This document shows, piece after piece, positions 14,706 to 25,228 of a stretch of DNA of 64,000 nt (within the stretch, counting starts at the first letter, position 1; each line of letters opens with the position of its first letter). The translations under genes and the position numbers were made by a program. Source of the stretch: Zygnema circumcarinatum (taxonomy: Eukaryota; Streptophyta; Zygnematophyceae; Zygnematales; Zygnemataceae). Under the pieces are notes generated by a model that saw only the letters and a program-made list of their open reading frames with translations, was not told the origin of the DNA and did no database searches. The stretch covers positions 4,450,268-4,514,267 of the forward strand of contig CM074806.1 of NCBI GenBank assembly GCA_037447605.1, in the 5' to 3' direction.

Positions 14706-17078
14706 CATCCCCATCTCCTCCCCTCTCCCCACTTTCGCTCCCTCTCCTTCCCCTCCCCCTCTCTCGCCCTCCCCTCCGTCGTACTCTCCCACTCCCTCTC
14801 CCTGTTTCCCCGGAAAAAAGCAGGTCAGCGTTGCACCTAGAAACGAGAGGGGGTTGGCATGCTGCAGATCGCCTTCTCTATGATAGAGGAGTTGGAGGGC
14901 CGTCCAAGGAGGGTCGATGACTGCATCTCTTTTGTTGACCTGCTCGCTGATGAACGCTATTGCGGTACGTTTCAGTCTTGGTCACGGGCAGCATTAACAT
15001 AGAGGTTTCTTTCTAGTAAAAATCTGTGTTTTACTAATTTACATTAGGAGCATTACATTAAGGTGCCCCAGTTGTTAGAAAGCATTCCAGCCCAAGTGCT
15101 GAAGTCGATTTTGAGGGCTTTGTTCTTAATGGTTCGTGCCAAGGTTTAGGATTTTAGAAGCTACATCCCGGGTATGGTTTGCAAATGTTCAAATACATAA
15201 AAAACACTTTAATGAACGAAACTTAACATGCGGAATGTGCATATGTCGCTTTTTTATGGCTGCAGGGGTTGTGTACGATGAGAAGCAGGAGGTGCGAGAC
15301 ATCATGCGGCAGGTAGGCGATAGAACAGGCTCAGAAAACATTCATTCAAGTTCAATTGTCTCCATCATAACACTTCCTCCCTCCCTTCCTCCCTTCCTCT
15401 CCTTCCTCTCCTTCCTCCCTCACTTCCTCCTCACCATTCTGCCCCTCTCTCGACCACCCCTTGACCTTTCTCAGGATAAAGAGTTCTGGGTGCATCGGCC
15501 ATGGACACCCATGATGGAGAGAGTGGCAGCAGATGATGTGCGGTTCCTCTACCGCATCTACTCTCGCATGAGAGAGAGGTTGGAAGGACAGCAATGGGCC
15601 CTGCAAGTGCTGGCGAGGAGAAGCTCCCTCTACTGCCGCTGCTTCTGTGTGGGAGAGATGGACTGGCCCGGGGATAGTCCTATCGCAGGAGGTAGGGTTC
15701 TTCTTTCATTTTTACGAGCGTTTTATATTCGGTCTTTTATGTTTTGGGATTCGTATTTTTGTCTGTTCGTGTTTTGTATAAAGGTCTGTTTTGTATGCTG
15801 TCTATTTTTGCTTCTGTGGAGAGCATGGAGAGGCAGGAGGGTTGGGATAGTTAAAGGGGGGAGGGAGGGGGAGGAAAGAGGCAAGGGAGGGAGACGATGG
15901 GAGGAAACAACAGGCAAGGAAATAGAGACATTGTTATGCCTTGAGAGAGAAGGTGGTGAGAGCAGGAAAAGGGATGAGGGAGCTGGGAAAGGAGTGAGAA
16001 CAGGAGGGTGCGGCTTGCATCGATTATGAAGAGTTTACCTTCAGGCCGACAAAACAAGAAACGAATGGAAACTCAAATAACAACTGATGAATTGACACTA
16101 GCAGCTAATTCCTCCTTGCTTGTTTCACGGAGGCGTGTATGGCAGAGATGGATTTTGAGGACAGAATTGAGAAGGAGGTTTTGTCGGTTGTGGATGTTCC
16201 CATCGGCATGATGGGGCTCGTCATTGGAAAGAAGGGAGCAACCATTCGGGCCATCAAGGAAGACTGCAAGTAGGGCATCATCACATCGCCTCACTCTCTC
16301 TCTCTCTCTCTCTCTCTCTGCCTCACCCTCTCTCTCTCTCTCTGCCTCACCCTCTCTCTCTCTCTGCCTTTTTACTTTACTCTCTTCATTTCCTCTCACT
16401 CTATGGCCATCCTCTCTCAACACCAGCTCTTTCCCCCTCTCCCGCTCTCTCCGTCTCTTGTATAATTATGCCGGGATACTCACAGCTGGAATGGTAGACT
16501 TATCCCCCCTCTCCCCCCTCTCCACCCTCTCTCACCTCTCCTTTTTTTTCTTCTCCTTAAGACACAGTCACTCTCAGTGGAACCACCTTTTCAGGAGTTG
16601 GTGTCGCTCAAAAATATATTATTTGAATGCTTGAACTCGAGAATGACATGTGTATGTGGTGCATGCAGACGTGCAGAGATCATCATTGGAGGCGCCAAGG
16701 GCCCAAACAACAAGGTATGAACTGGCCTCTTTCAAATGTGTGTTTGTACCTCATGTGCCTCTATGAGAGAGACTCTCTCTCGCGCTCCCTCTCCTGCCCT
16801 CGTCCCTTCGCTCACCCCATTCTCCCCTCTCTCTCTCGCGCCCTCTCTCCCACTTTCCCCCTTCTCCCCTGTCTCTTCCGTTTCCTTTCCCTTTCTCTGT
16901 TTTGTTGTCGTCAATCCCTCCCCCTCCCTCTCCCTGTACACGTTCACCCTCCTACCTCCCTTCCCTGTTCGATGATTCAGTCTGTGACTGCCACTGCTCT
17001 GTGTGGCAGGTGTTTGTCATTGGACCGGTAAGGGAGGTTCGAAAAGCCGAAGCGATAATTCGAGGAAAACTCATGTGA
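12474..17078 (+). CDS. 3'-5' exonuclease domain plus KH domain protein (At2g25910-like)
   Basis: Exons: 12474-12513, 13141-13331, 13823-13954, 14346-14396, 14868-14964, 15266-15312, 15475-15691, 16146-16269, 16669-16714, 17010-17078; 337 aa, close to the family length of about 340. DEDD exonuclease motifs: VIGFDCEGVDL (motif I), VVHDCKRDSE (II) and AADDVRFLYRIY (III). A conserved Cys cluster YCRCFC follows, then a KH domain with the GKKG loop (MGLVIGKKGATIRAI) ending VFVIGPVREVRKAEAII. The family resembles Drosophila Egalitarian and EXD1; a role in RNA binding or processing is inferred, not shown. Exon 1 is the least certain part: it was chosen because ATG 12474 and donor 12514 fit the phase of acceptor 13141; the joined intron carries the TTAGGG array. 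Introns contain many CT tracts. Confidence 0.88.
12590..13020 (+). repeat. Degenerate (GGTTAG)n telomere-like array
   Basis: Inside intron 1 of the exonuclease-KH model. The densest part, about 12720-12860, has many exact GGGTTA/TTAGGG units mixed with variants (GGATTA, GGTTTA, GTGTTA). The flanks continue as decayed six-base periodic sequence. Confidence 0.85.
14585..14810 (+). repeat. CT-rich tract in an intron of the exonuclease-KH gene
   Basis: CCCTCT and CT dinucleotide blocks. Similar shorter tracts occur in the other introns of this gene at about 15365-15470, 16290-16375, 16500-16560, 16770-16960 and 17120-17185. Confidence 0.8.
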
Positions 17079-18817
17079 AGCCTTTGCGGCAGGTGTAGTT
17101 CTGCACTTTATCTACCTAGCCCCCCCCCCGCCCCTCTCCCTCTCTCTCTCTATCACTTTCTTGGCCTTTCTCGCCCACTCTCTCGCTCGCCCATATTTCC
17201 CTTATGTACCAAGCCCAAGGGCACGGAGCCATGTGATGTCATACTGAAGCAGTGTTACAAGAAAGTTGGGAATCGAGGGCTGCGGGAAATTGAGGGCTTC
17301 CTGTGCTCGTGTTCCGTGTGTCCTGTTCCGTGCTGCACAACTGAACAGATTTTTCAGGAAAGGACTTTCAGTTCCTCCCGAGAGTGCAAATTGTTGTACC
17401 GGTTTGCCATGCGCTGTTGATTCTTATATTTTTTATTGTCTGAATCAGCGGTTTTTATGCATTGCACATGATATTTATTCGATAATAAATACTAAGTAAA
17501 TTTACAAATAGAGGTTTACACAGTTGTGCTAGGATTCGAACTGAGTACCATGGGCGTCACAAACGGCCGACAGAACTCGAACTGCTCATGGAACCGTACC
17601 CAAAGTTTGATACGAAAAACTTGTAAGGCGGTTTTGCATCGCTGGCGTGGAATGCCCGCAATTGGGGACCTTCAGAATTGAAAATTTGAATATGGGTTTT
17701 GTTTCTTTGAATGAATTACTTTTTATCTTTTGCTGTTCTTAAACTTGTTTTGGCAAAGCGTGTACTGTACTGAATTTGCACTCCGAAAGTTTTTAGGGTT
17801 TTTCTGTAGGAAATCCCTCACTGTTGTTGGTCTTTGTGGGAGGAGCTGACCTTCGGAATCCTCAAAGTATGTGCTGTCACATTATGGGTACAGAGGTGGA
17901 GGCTCATAGTGCCATTGCGAAGGTGATGACTGCTCATAGTTTCTAATGAAAAACCAATTGATAAGCTTGAACTGTCGAATGGATCGAAGACCACATGAAC
18001 GAGTTTTACTTGATTTACCAATAATAGTCAAACGTTTGAAAAATCCTTAGCTAGAATTCAAATTCAAATTCAGCTTCAAAGTCTGTCTTTGCTTCTTCTC
18101 GCCTTGATGGGTCCCCTTCCCAAGCAGAGTCTGCATCTGTGTAAATATGGCCGGGCAATTCAGCACCACAAAAGACTGAGAAAGAGGACACGCAAAGCAA
18201 TAGAATCGGAGATGCTGGAACTTCGAATACTTCATCAATTTCAAAATACAAGAGAGCCACCCATCACAAACACAAACAAGACCCACAACCCCAAAGCATC
18301 TTTTGCAAACCTTCTAACCAAATTCAAAACGGTGCGATCTCACAATTCTTGTCGAACCAGCAAGTGAGAATCGAGGCATCTCTCTTTCTCTCGTCCTCTC
18401 CAGCTCCCTTTATTCCTCCCTCTCCCTCTCGCCTTCCTCTCGTCATCCTTCTTTCTCCACACATCCTCGGGTTTCATTCTCTCCTTCCTCTTCCTTCCCC
18501 TGATCCTCCCTCCCTCTCCCTCTCCCTCTCCCTCTCCCTCTCCCTCTCCGGATGAGGAATTAAGAATTAAGGACTTTCCGTAAACTCAAAATCTTGCGAA
18601 TTTCAAAAATAGAAACTAGTTGACGGTTAACCGGTTAACCAGTTCCCCTTTCCAAGCTTTTCAGGCCATGTCCACCCCCGCGACGCCTGGAGGCGCCACG
18701 TGGCACTCCGGAGCTCCTAAACCCTAACCCTAATCCTCGCCATCAATCCATGTCTGCTCGGCTCTCTCGCACCCCAATGCTTCTCACTCCCCCACTCCCG
18801 CTCCCGTTTTCACTCTC
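17079..18817. other. Spacer with promoter of the M41-like gene
   Basis: Mostly unassigned. 17120-17190 CT tract. 18051-18260 on the minus strand has a coding-looking acidic frame, described as a finding. 18365-18550 CT-rich minisatellite. Just before the M41-like gene are a G-box core CACGTG (18697-18702) and a telo-box AAACCCTAACCCTAA (about 18719-18733), elements often seen in plant promoters. Confidence 0.5.
18697..18734 (+). promoter_or_regulatory. G-box core and telo-box upstream of M41-like gene
   Basis: CACGTG at 18697-18702 and an AAACCCTAA-type element just after it, about 85-120 bases upstream of the ATG at 18818. In plants G-boxes bind bZIP/bHLH factors and telo-boxes bind TRB/AtPur-alpha type factors; function here is inference from motif and position only. 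Confidence 0.45.
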
Positions 18818-20603
18818 ATGGCCCTCCAAGCTGCGTCACAGGCCCCTGCTCTCTTCTCGAACCCTAATTTTGCCCCACCACTAAAGAGTGGCCACCTCTC
18901 CTCCCTCCCTTGCTCCTCCTGCTGTGTCTCTCTCCCTCCTATCCGGGAGCTTCCTACATCTCCCTCCCTCACTTCTCTGCGCGATGGAGTGCGGAGACGG
19001 CGTTGTGGCAGCCATGGCTTCCGCTTACAGCCGAGCGCTGCAAGAGCTTCTTCAGAAGGAGGAGGCCAATTGCAGGAGAAAATGGCGGTGGCGGTGAGAG
19101 AATCTGAGGAGAAGCCATGGCTGGAGTTTGAGAGGGCGGTGGACGAGCTCGACATGGCGAGAGCTTTCGACTTGTTGGAGGTGATAGAGAGCAGGGAGGT
19201 GGAGGAGAAGACGATGCTGCCAAGAAGAGGGAGCAGTTCTACCAGTCTGGACATGGCTGTCGCGCTTAATGTGGGAGGGAAGGAAAGGGAGGGATCAGAG
19301 ATGCTGCTGGAGGAGGAGAGGCAGACTGCGGTAGTAGAAATTGTTGATGAGCGAGAGGAGGCCACTCCCTCGATTCGGGAAAGGAGGTCGCTGCGGCTTC
19401 TGGATGCGGCTCTCACAGCAACCGACATGCGCTTAGTCATGGCGGGGTATCAATGGCTGAAAGATCGGGGCTTGCTGCCAAGCTTTGGCTCCGTTGTGCC
19501 TGATTGTATGTCTTGACGTCTCTCCCTTCTCCTCTCGCTCTCTCTCTCTGCCCTTTTCCTCGCCCTTATTTGTTGTCTATGAACCGCCGGGTCCTGAAAC
19601 CGAAGCATAAGCTTCTGATAGAGGAAGAAGAAATTGGAATTGTAAGGACCTGCACTAGGATGCAAAACGAATTGAGATAGGGAGAAAATAAGGAATTTGT
19701 GCACACAAGCGAAATTGCTGTTTGTTTAGCAATTATGACGTACACATATTCCCTTTGAGTAAAAAGGAAAGCCTTTGCAATTGATTGTCTATCTCTAACA
19801 AGCAGATTTACCTCAGAAAGGTAGCTTCACATTTCACTTCATAGGCAAACAGGTATGAAGGTGGAAATAGTGTTTTTGGTGCGAGTTGCTGACCCTTGAG
19901 AACGTGAAAGTGAAGGAGACTCGTCCTCGCTTTCATATCAACTTAGAGCGTGATTCTTGAATAGAAAATGTGACTTTTTCCAACAGCATGGCATCCTTTC
20001 CCAATCCTAAGTAGGAGACCTGTTTTGTGCTGTGAGTGCAGCATCAAATGGGGAGCGGCTAGTGACTCCAACCGTTCTGAAGTCGGCAGCTGGATTGGAA
20101 GGTAACATACTAGTTGAACTCTTAAGTCTAATGTGTGCATGTTCGTATATCTGAACACGGCTATTTCTCAAACATAGGTTAAATTGGGGTAGCCGGATTA
20201 CCTGGATAGCCTTGTTTTCTATCCTTGATAATGGAATCCTGCATGCTGTTTTTAATTCTATAATCAGAATCAAGTTCAGTAGGTTCTCTGACTGAACTTT
20301 AATAAGGTTTCTTTTCTCTGTGCAGCTTCGAAGCTGAGCCCCAAAAAATGGGGCCTAACTGGCTGGGCCCCTCTTGTCATTTTTGGGTTGATTTCTTCAC
20401 TTGTAAATAATGGAGTGGATATTCGACCAATCATAGTGCTTGCTCTCGCCGCCGCTGTGGGAGACTCTCTCCTTTTGGGAGGAACAGGATATGGCCAAGT
20501 GATGAGTGTATGGCCTCCCTACAAGAAGAGAGTGATCGTCCATGAGGCCGGGCATGTGGTAGCAGGTCAGACTTTTCAACAAGGGAGGGACCTGAGCGGA
20601 AGG

Positions 20604-20635
<32 letters not shown>

Positions 20636-21753
20636 GAGAAGAGATGTAGAGAAACAAGGGCTTCCTTTTGAGTGTGAGGGCTCAGGAGACTAAAAACGTC
20701 ATGAAATTGAAGAGATTTCTATTGTTTTTCCCTTTTCTTTTTGTTTTTTCAGCTTATTTGTTGGGTTGCCCTGTGAGAGGAGTGATATTGGACGCAATGG
20801 AGGCTGTGAGGATGGGCATACGGGGCCAGGTAAGCCCTCTCTCCCTCCGTTCTCTCACACAGGACTAGCTTCAAAGTGGCCAAACTTGGAGAGGAAAACG
20901 GACTTCTGTTGCAGAAATGAACGCTCTCTTATGTGCCTTCAGATATGCGATCATATGTACATTGCAATGTGCATAATTTTGCCGTTAAAACCGCAGTCTG
21001 GAGGGAGAGCACTGCAGGCAGGCACTCAGTTTTGGGACTCCGCCATGGAGGAGGAGCTGCAGCAGGGCCGGCTTACGTCAGCTTCCATAGACAGGTTTGC
21101 GGTTTTCCTCTGCATATCTTTGAGCTTGCAAAATCCCTCTCTTTCTCAATGGGAAGAAGAAAGGCACGTCGGGATGAGAGGTGGGGTACAGTAGCAGAGG
21201 CTTTATCAAGCTTCAGTCGCTGAGCAAATCATGAATTATGTCAAGAGCTTTGAATCAGCTGTTCTCCTCCTTCTGCAGGTATTGCATTGTGCTGTTTGCA
21301 GGCATAGCTGCAGAAGCCATGGTTTACGGAGAGGCTGAGGGAGGAGAGAGTGATGAAAATTTGTACAAGGCGGTGGTGGGGCAGCTTCAGCCTGCTTGGC
21401 CCCTGGCAAAGGTGAGACTCTTCGGCAGAGAATTAGGGTTAGCCACAGAACTAGGGTTAGGCACAGAGGTAGGGCTAAAACCCAGAATCAGGATTAGGCC
21501 CACAATTAGGTTTAAGGTTTTGGTGTTCCTTTCTTATGCAATTAGGCTGATCTCTCCAACCGCAGCTGTTTCTAATTTCTATTATGTTCCCTGTCTCAAT
21601 TTGCAGATTTCCAACCAGGCAAGGTGGTCTGTTCTGCAAGCCTTCCTCCTCTTGAAGAAGCATCGGAGAGCCCACGAGGCAGTAGTGAGGGGTCTCCAGG
21701 AGGGAGCGTCTATGGGGGAGTTGGTGAAGGCTATGGAGGACGCCATGGCTTGA
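18818..21753 (+). CDS. AAA-less FtsH-like (M41-type HEAGH) chloroplast protein
   Basis: Exons 18818-19505, 20042-20101, 20326-20565, 20753-20829, 20997-21094, 21279-21411, 21607-21753; 480 aa. The first about 75 residues are Ser/Arg/Ala-rich, like a plastid transit peptide. Residues about 80-230 are an acidic, conserved-looking helical region. Then two hydrophobic stretches (from GWAPLVIFGLISSLV through VLALAAAVGDSLLL) are probable membrane segments, followed by the zinc-binding motif VIVHEAGHVVAAYLLGCPV and, in a later exon, the FAGIAAEAMVYGEAEGG segment, which resembles the M41 third-ligand region. It resembles a plant group (At5g27290-like) that has the M41 protease half of FtsH but no AAA ATPase. 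Whether it is proteolytic is unknown. Exon 5 acceptor could instead be 12-21 bases further downstream. Confidence 0.85.
21425..21515 (+). repeat. Decayed telomere-like hexamers in an intron
   Basis: Within intron 6 of the M41-like gene: repeated TTAGGGTTAG, TAGGGTTAGG, ATTAGG units separated by CACAGA spacers. Confidence 0.65.
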
Positions 21754-22500
21754 CCATCCGTTCCACTGCGAACTTCAGTTTTAGTTTCAGTTTCAGTTCC
21801 GACTCCAGTTGGTTTAACTCTTGGTTGCAGTTCTTTATGTGCAGTTAGGGTTGTAATTCTAGTCTTTGTCTTGTTATTGATTACTTCTGTAGCAATGCAA
21901 AGCAGTAGGCGCACAGTTTGATATTGCCACCTAGGACGGGCTGTACATAGCTGCATGTAGAGAGAGAGAGAGAGGCAGAGAGAGAGAGATAGAGATGGAG
22001 AGAGAAAGAGAGAGAGATCAAATGTGGCCTCGCCGACTGTGATCACATCAATACGTTTGCAAAAATTGTGAAATTTGTGCTGATTTTCTGTAGTTTTTTC
22101 CCCTTCTTTTTTCATGTATAGCCCTTTCTGTTTTAGGATATACGTGCTAATGAAATGCCGGCAGCATATGCACATGCAGAATGCTGGATGTGCCTCGTTC
22201 CATCGTTCCATGCTTCAGTTTGGTCTGATTCTATTTTGGGCACAAAGCAACGCGTTACAGGCATCGTATATCGCCAGTTGTCAAAACAATCGCAGCAGGA
22301 ACGCCATCCTTGGAATGAGAGCGCAAAAGCAAAGATGTGTATGCAGCCGATGTCTTCTCTTTTCTTGCATGGAAAGATTCTGTCTCTGTACACGTTCTAC
22401 AATGCTCTACAGGCATCAGCTATGAAAATGCTATGACCCAATTTCCAACCCTGAGGACAAGAAGGGTTGTCCTTTTCTTATGTACAAGTGAGAGGCTAGT

Positions 22501-22533
<33 letters not shown>

Positions 22534-22714
22534 CAAAAAGCGAGAGGGAAGAAGTAACGAGGTGACAAGGCAGAAGCTCCTCTAAATCTTCCTCACATTC
22601 CTTCAAATGTCTTCAGTCAACTCTAACCCTTGCCCTAATTTCTGAGCACTCTGCCTCAGACACATTCAGCTCACGTTCTAGGACTTACCAGCAGCTCTGC
22701 TTCTCTCTTGCCAA
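21754..22714. other. Spacer between convergent M41-like and LEA-like genes
   Basis: CAGTTT/CAGTTC short repeat in the 3' UTR at 21767-21845, GA repeats at 21960-22018 and 22503-22533, otherwise unassigned sequence. The open frames of 80-100 codons here overlap each other on both strands and show no family signature. Confidence 0.6.
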
Positions 22715-23554
22715 TCACTCCCTCCCTTCGTTCTCCTTTGCTGCTTTCTCCTCTACTTTCCTTTTCCTCACCATCTTATCATCGTTTGGAGCTCCGCCCT
22801 CATCTATCTCCACATTTCTTTCCCACAAAGTGGACCCTTTTTGCAGTTCTTCCACTGTTTTCTTCTCAGGGAGCTCCGGCATGCTTGGAATCCATTCACT
22901 TGCCTTCGCCTTCAGCTTCCTCACACCGTCCCACTCTTTCACCTCCTCTCCCACCTTCTTTGCTCCCTCCACCATGAACTCAACACTTCCTTTTATGTTT
23001 TCGACAACTTCCTCCACTAACCCTAATTCCTCCCTCTCCTTCCTTACCGCCGCTCGCTCTTTCGCTTCCAACCCTTCTTTGTCGAGAATATTCAACTGCT
23101 CATTTAGTGACTTTTCCTTGTTCTCCTCAAGTAACTCCTCCTTTTCCTCTACATTCACAGGTTTCACTTCATCCTTACCAGGATGAACTGCTGCTGCTGC
23201 TAATTCCTCCCCAGCCATGTCTAAAGCATTCTCATCAGCATGCACCCAGTACCCACCTGCCCTCTCTTCATGGCTGCGATACCTCTCCTTTTCTGCATCG
23301 AAGTCACTTCTGTAAATTGCGTCCACAGTTCTCCGAGCGTTGGAAAAATCTGCATCTGTATCTGTATCTGTATCTGGTTTTTCCTTTCCTTTATTCCGTT
23401 CTTCTTTCTTTTGAACATCGTTCGAACCCTGCCTGCCTAAATTTCCTTCTTTTTCGGTTGAGTTGGCCCCCTCCTCAATGTGAGGTTCTGTTACTTTCAC
23501 CTCCTTGGGTCCACTTGCAGGGTCGACAATATGAGCGGCGATTCCTTCTTCTCT
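22715..23554 (-). CDS. Hydrophilic Glu/Lys-rich LEA-like protein (3' exon, partial)
   Basis: Terminal exon on the minus strand from a TTTTTTGCAG acceptor (exon begins at 23554) to the stop at 22715, 279 residues. It starts REEGIAAHIVDPASGP and is almost entirely charged: many Glu, Lys, Asp, Ala, with repeated EEK/KEE blocks and few hydrophobic residues; aromatic residues cluster in GGYWVHADENALDMAGEE (about residue 100) and in EWIPSMPELPEK near the end. This composition fits late-embryogenesis-abundant-like or other disordered stress proteins, but I do not recognise a specific family. No ATG is available in this exon, so at least one upstream exon is missing; a Kozak-like ATGGCGGCG at 24120 (minus) starts a transit-peptide-like frame but could not be joined in phase. 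Confidence 0.6.
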   Translation of the reverse strand, partial: REEGIAAHIVDPASGPKEVKVTEPHIEEGANSTEKEGNLGRQGSNDVQKKEERNKGKEKPDTDTDTDADFSNARRTVDAIYRSDFDAEKERYRSHEERAGGYWVHADENALDMAGEELAAAAVHPGKDEVKPVNVEEKEELLEENKEKSLNEQLNILDKEGLEAKERAAVRKEREELGLVEEVVENIKGSVEFMVEGAKKVGEEVKEWDGVRKLKAKASEWIPSMPELPEKKTVEELQKGSTLWERNVEIDEGGAPNDDKMVRKRKVEEKAAKENEGRE

Positions 23555-25228
23555 CTGCAAAAAACAGAGGGCCAAATTTTGAAACTATGGAATAGGAACT
23601 TGACAGCCGGGAAAAGTAGGATACTTATTCAAACAGGTTACACTGAGGAAACGTGGCAAGAGTTTCTACGGGTACTTTAGCGGACTTTCGTCCGGAAAAT
23701 TCTTTATGAATTCCTTTGAGTAAAATTTTCTAGGCTTCTGCAGGCAGAGTTTCTAGATATTTTGTTGACTGGGGATTTAATTCCATTTTTTTTAAATAGT
23801 CAGGAAAAAGGGAAAGTAACAACAGGGAGCAGTACCTATTTGACTTGATCATCTCATCTCGCTCGCATGTTCTGTTAATGAATCACGAAACTAGCGCCTG
23901 GTTCTTATCTCTTTCTTTCATCACCATCATCATCAAAGCAAAAAACAACGAAAAAAACTTTGGAAATTCAGCTGTGCATATGGTTGACTCTGCTGTGCCT
24001 GCACCGCATTCAAGCCGTCTTCTTCGATGTCAAGGGCGGTGATGCTGGCCACTCCTTCTGCTGCCTGCTGCTGCTGGAGGAGGTCCGGCCTAAACCAGCT
24101 GCGAAAGCGAACGCCGCCATGGCCGACTGCTGCATTCAGCTGCAACGATTCCAACGAAACATTAGACTGTTATGTCGACTCCAAAATAATCGAAGCCGAA
24201 AGTGTTTTGAATGTGTCTCTCACGCACATTTCCAGCACAGAATGCTCCAATCGACAATTTGTGCGCATGTCTCGCCACTTCTTGGACATGCGTTGGAAGT
24301 ATTCGCCGCGTTAGTCCTGAAAGGAGCCGCAGCTTTGCAGGGCCCATGCTTAGCGAGTGCGATGCAAGGTATCAAGCGACGTTACATTTCTGTAGGGCCC
24401 ATTCTCAAACAAGTGCGAGGGAAATCAATCAAAGGAAAGAAAGAGGAAGGCCGCGGTAGAGAATTAAGGAACGAAGTTCGAGATCATTAAGCAGCTGAAA
24501 TCAAGAAAAGCCTTCCTGCCTTTCTCCTCCCTAGAAAATCAAAATGAAATGATTCTGGCTGTGACGCGTAGAGAGCATGTGCATGGCCAGGTATGACAGA
24601 TGTCGACCGATGATAGACATTTCGCATGCACGAGTTCCCGCCTGCATGATCGACGGCACCGCGCCGTCCGCCGGTCACCGAAGTGAGCAGGTCTCAACAT
24701 CGCACCGTCGAACGAGGGCGGCTGCGATGTGGGCTTCTCCTCTTTCGCTCCTTTCCTTTTATGGCTATGTGGGACTTTCAAGGTAAGAGGGAGAGAGAGA
24801 GAGCTTGAGAGGCACCTGCCAATTGTCTTTACCTTTCCAATCGTTAAGCCTTTTCTGTAAGGGCATAATAACATACAAGAGGGCATAATAATATGGTCGA
24901 GTGGTGATTGGAGTGACCAGCTCTCCTTCAGATTGGTGATAGAATGCTCATAGCATCCACATTCTTCAACCCTGCAAGCACCTCAGCGCCTTTCAAACCA
25001 GTGAGAGCAGAGCAGTATATTTATTAAACCTTTGAAGCTGTGTGTTATCTCTAGGATGAGGAGCATTCACTTTTAGTTTTGTTCAATGGCGGTGTGGAAG
25101 ATCCCAGAAGACAGCTGTGCTGCCTGTTTGAAAGCAAACCACTCGCAGTCGGCACAAACCTGAAAACGCCAAAGGAACAGGTCTACACGTACTGCACTTC
25201 TCTTTCTTCTCTTTCACCTTTTCCAAAA
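23555..25228. other. Spacer containing likely 5' exon(s) of the LEA-like gene
   Basis: The minus strand near 24120-24000 has ATGGCGGCG and an Ala/Ser/Arg-rich frame of about 35 codons that could be part of the LEA-like gene. A 176-codon plus-strand frame overlapping it lacks an ATG start and family signature. Remaining sequence is unassigned; short direct repeat GAGGGCATAATAA-like units near 24860-24890. Confidence 0.4.

Noticed and set aside
17520-17560. tRNA-like GGATTCGAAC T-loop
   Set aside because: The flanking bases do not form a five-base T stem and no anticodon arm or acceptor stem is visible on either strand.
23960-24490. 176-codon plus-strand frame
   Set aside because: It begins with TTG rather than ATG, has no family signature, and overlaps the likely 5' end of the minus-strand LEA-like gene.
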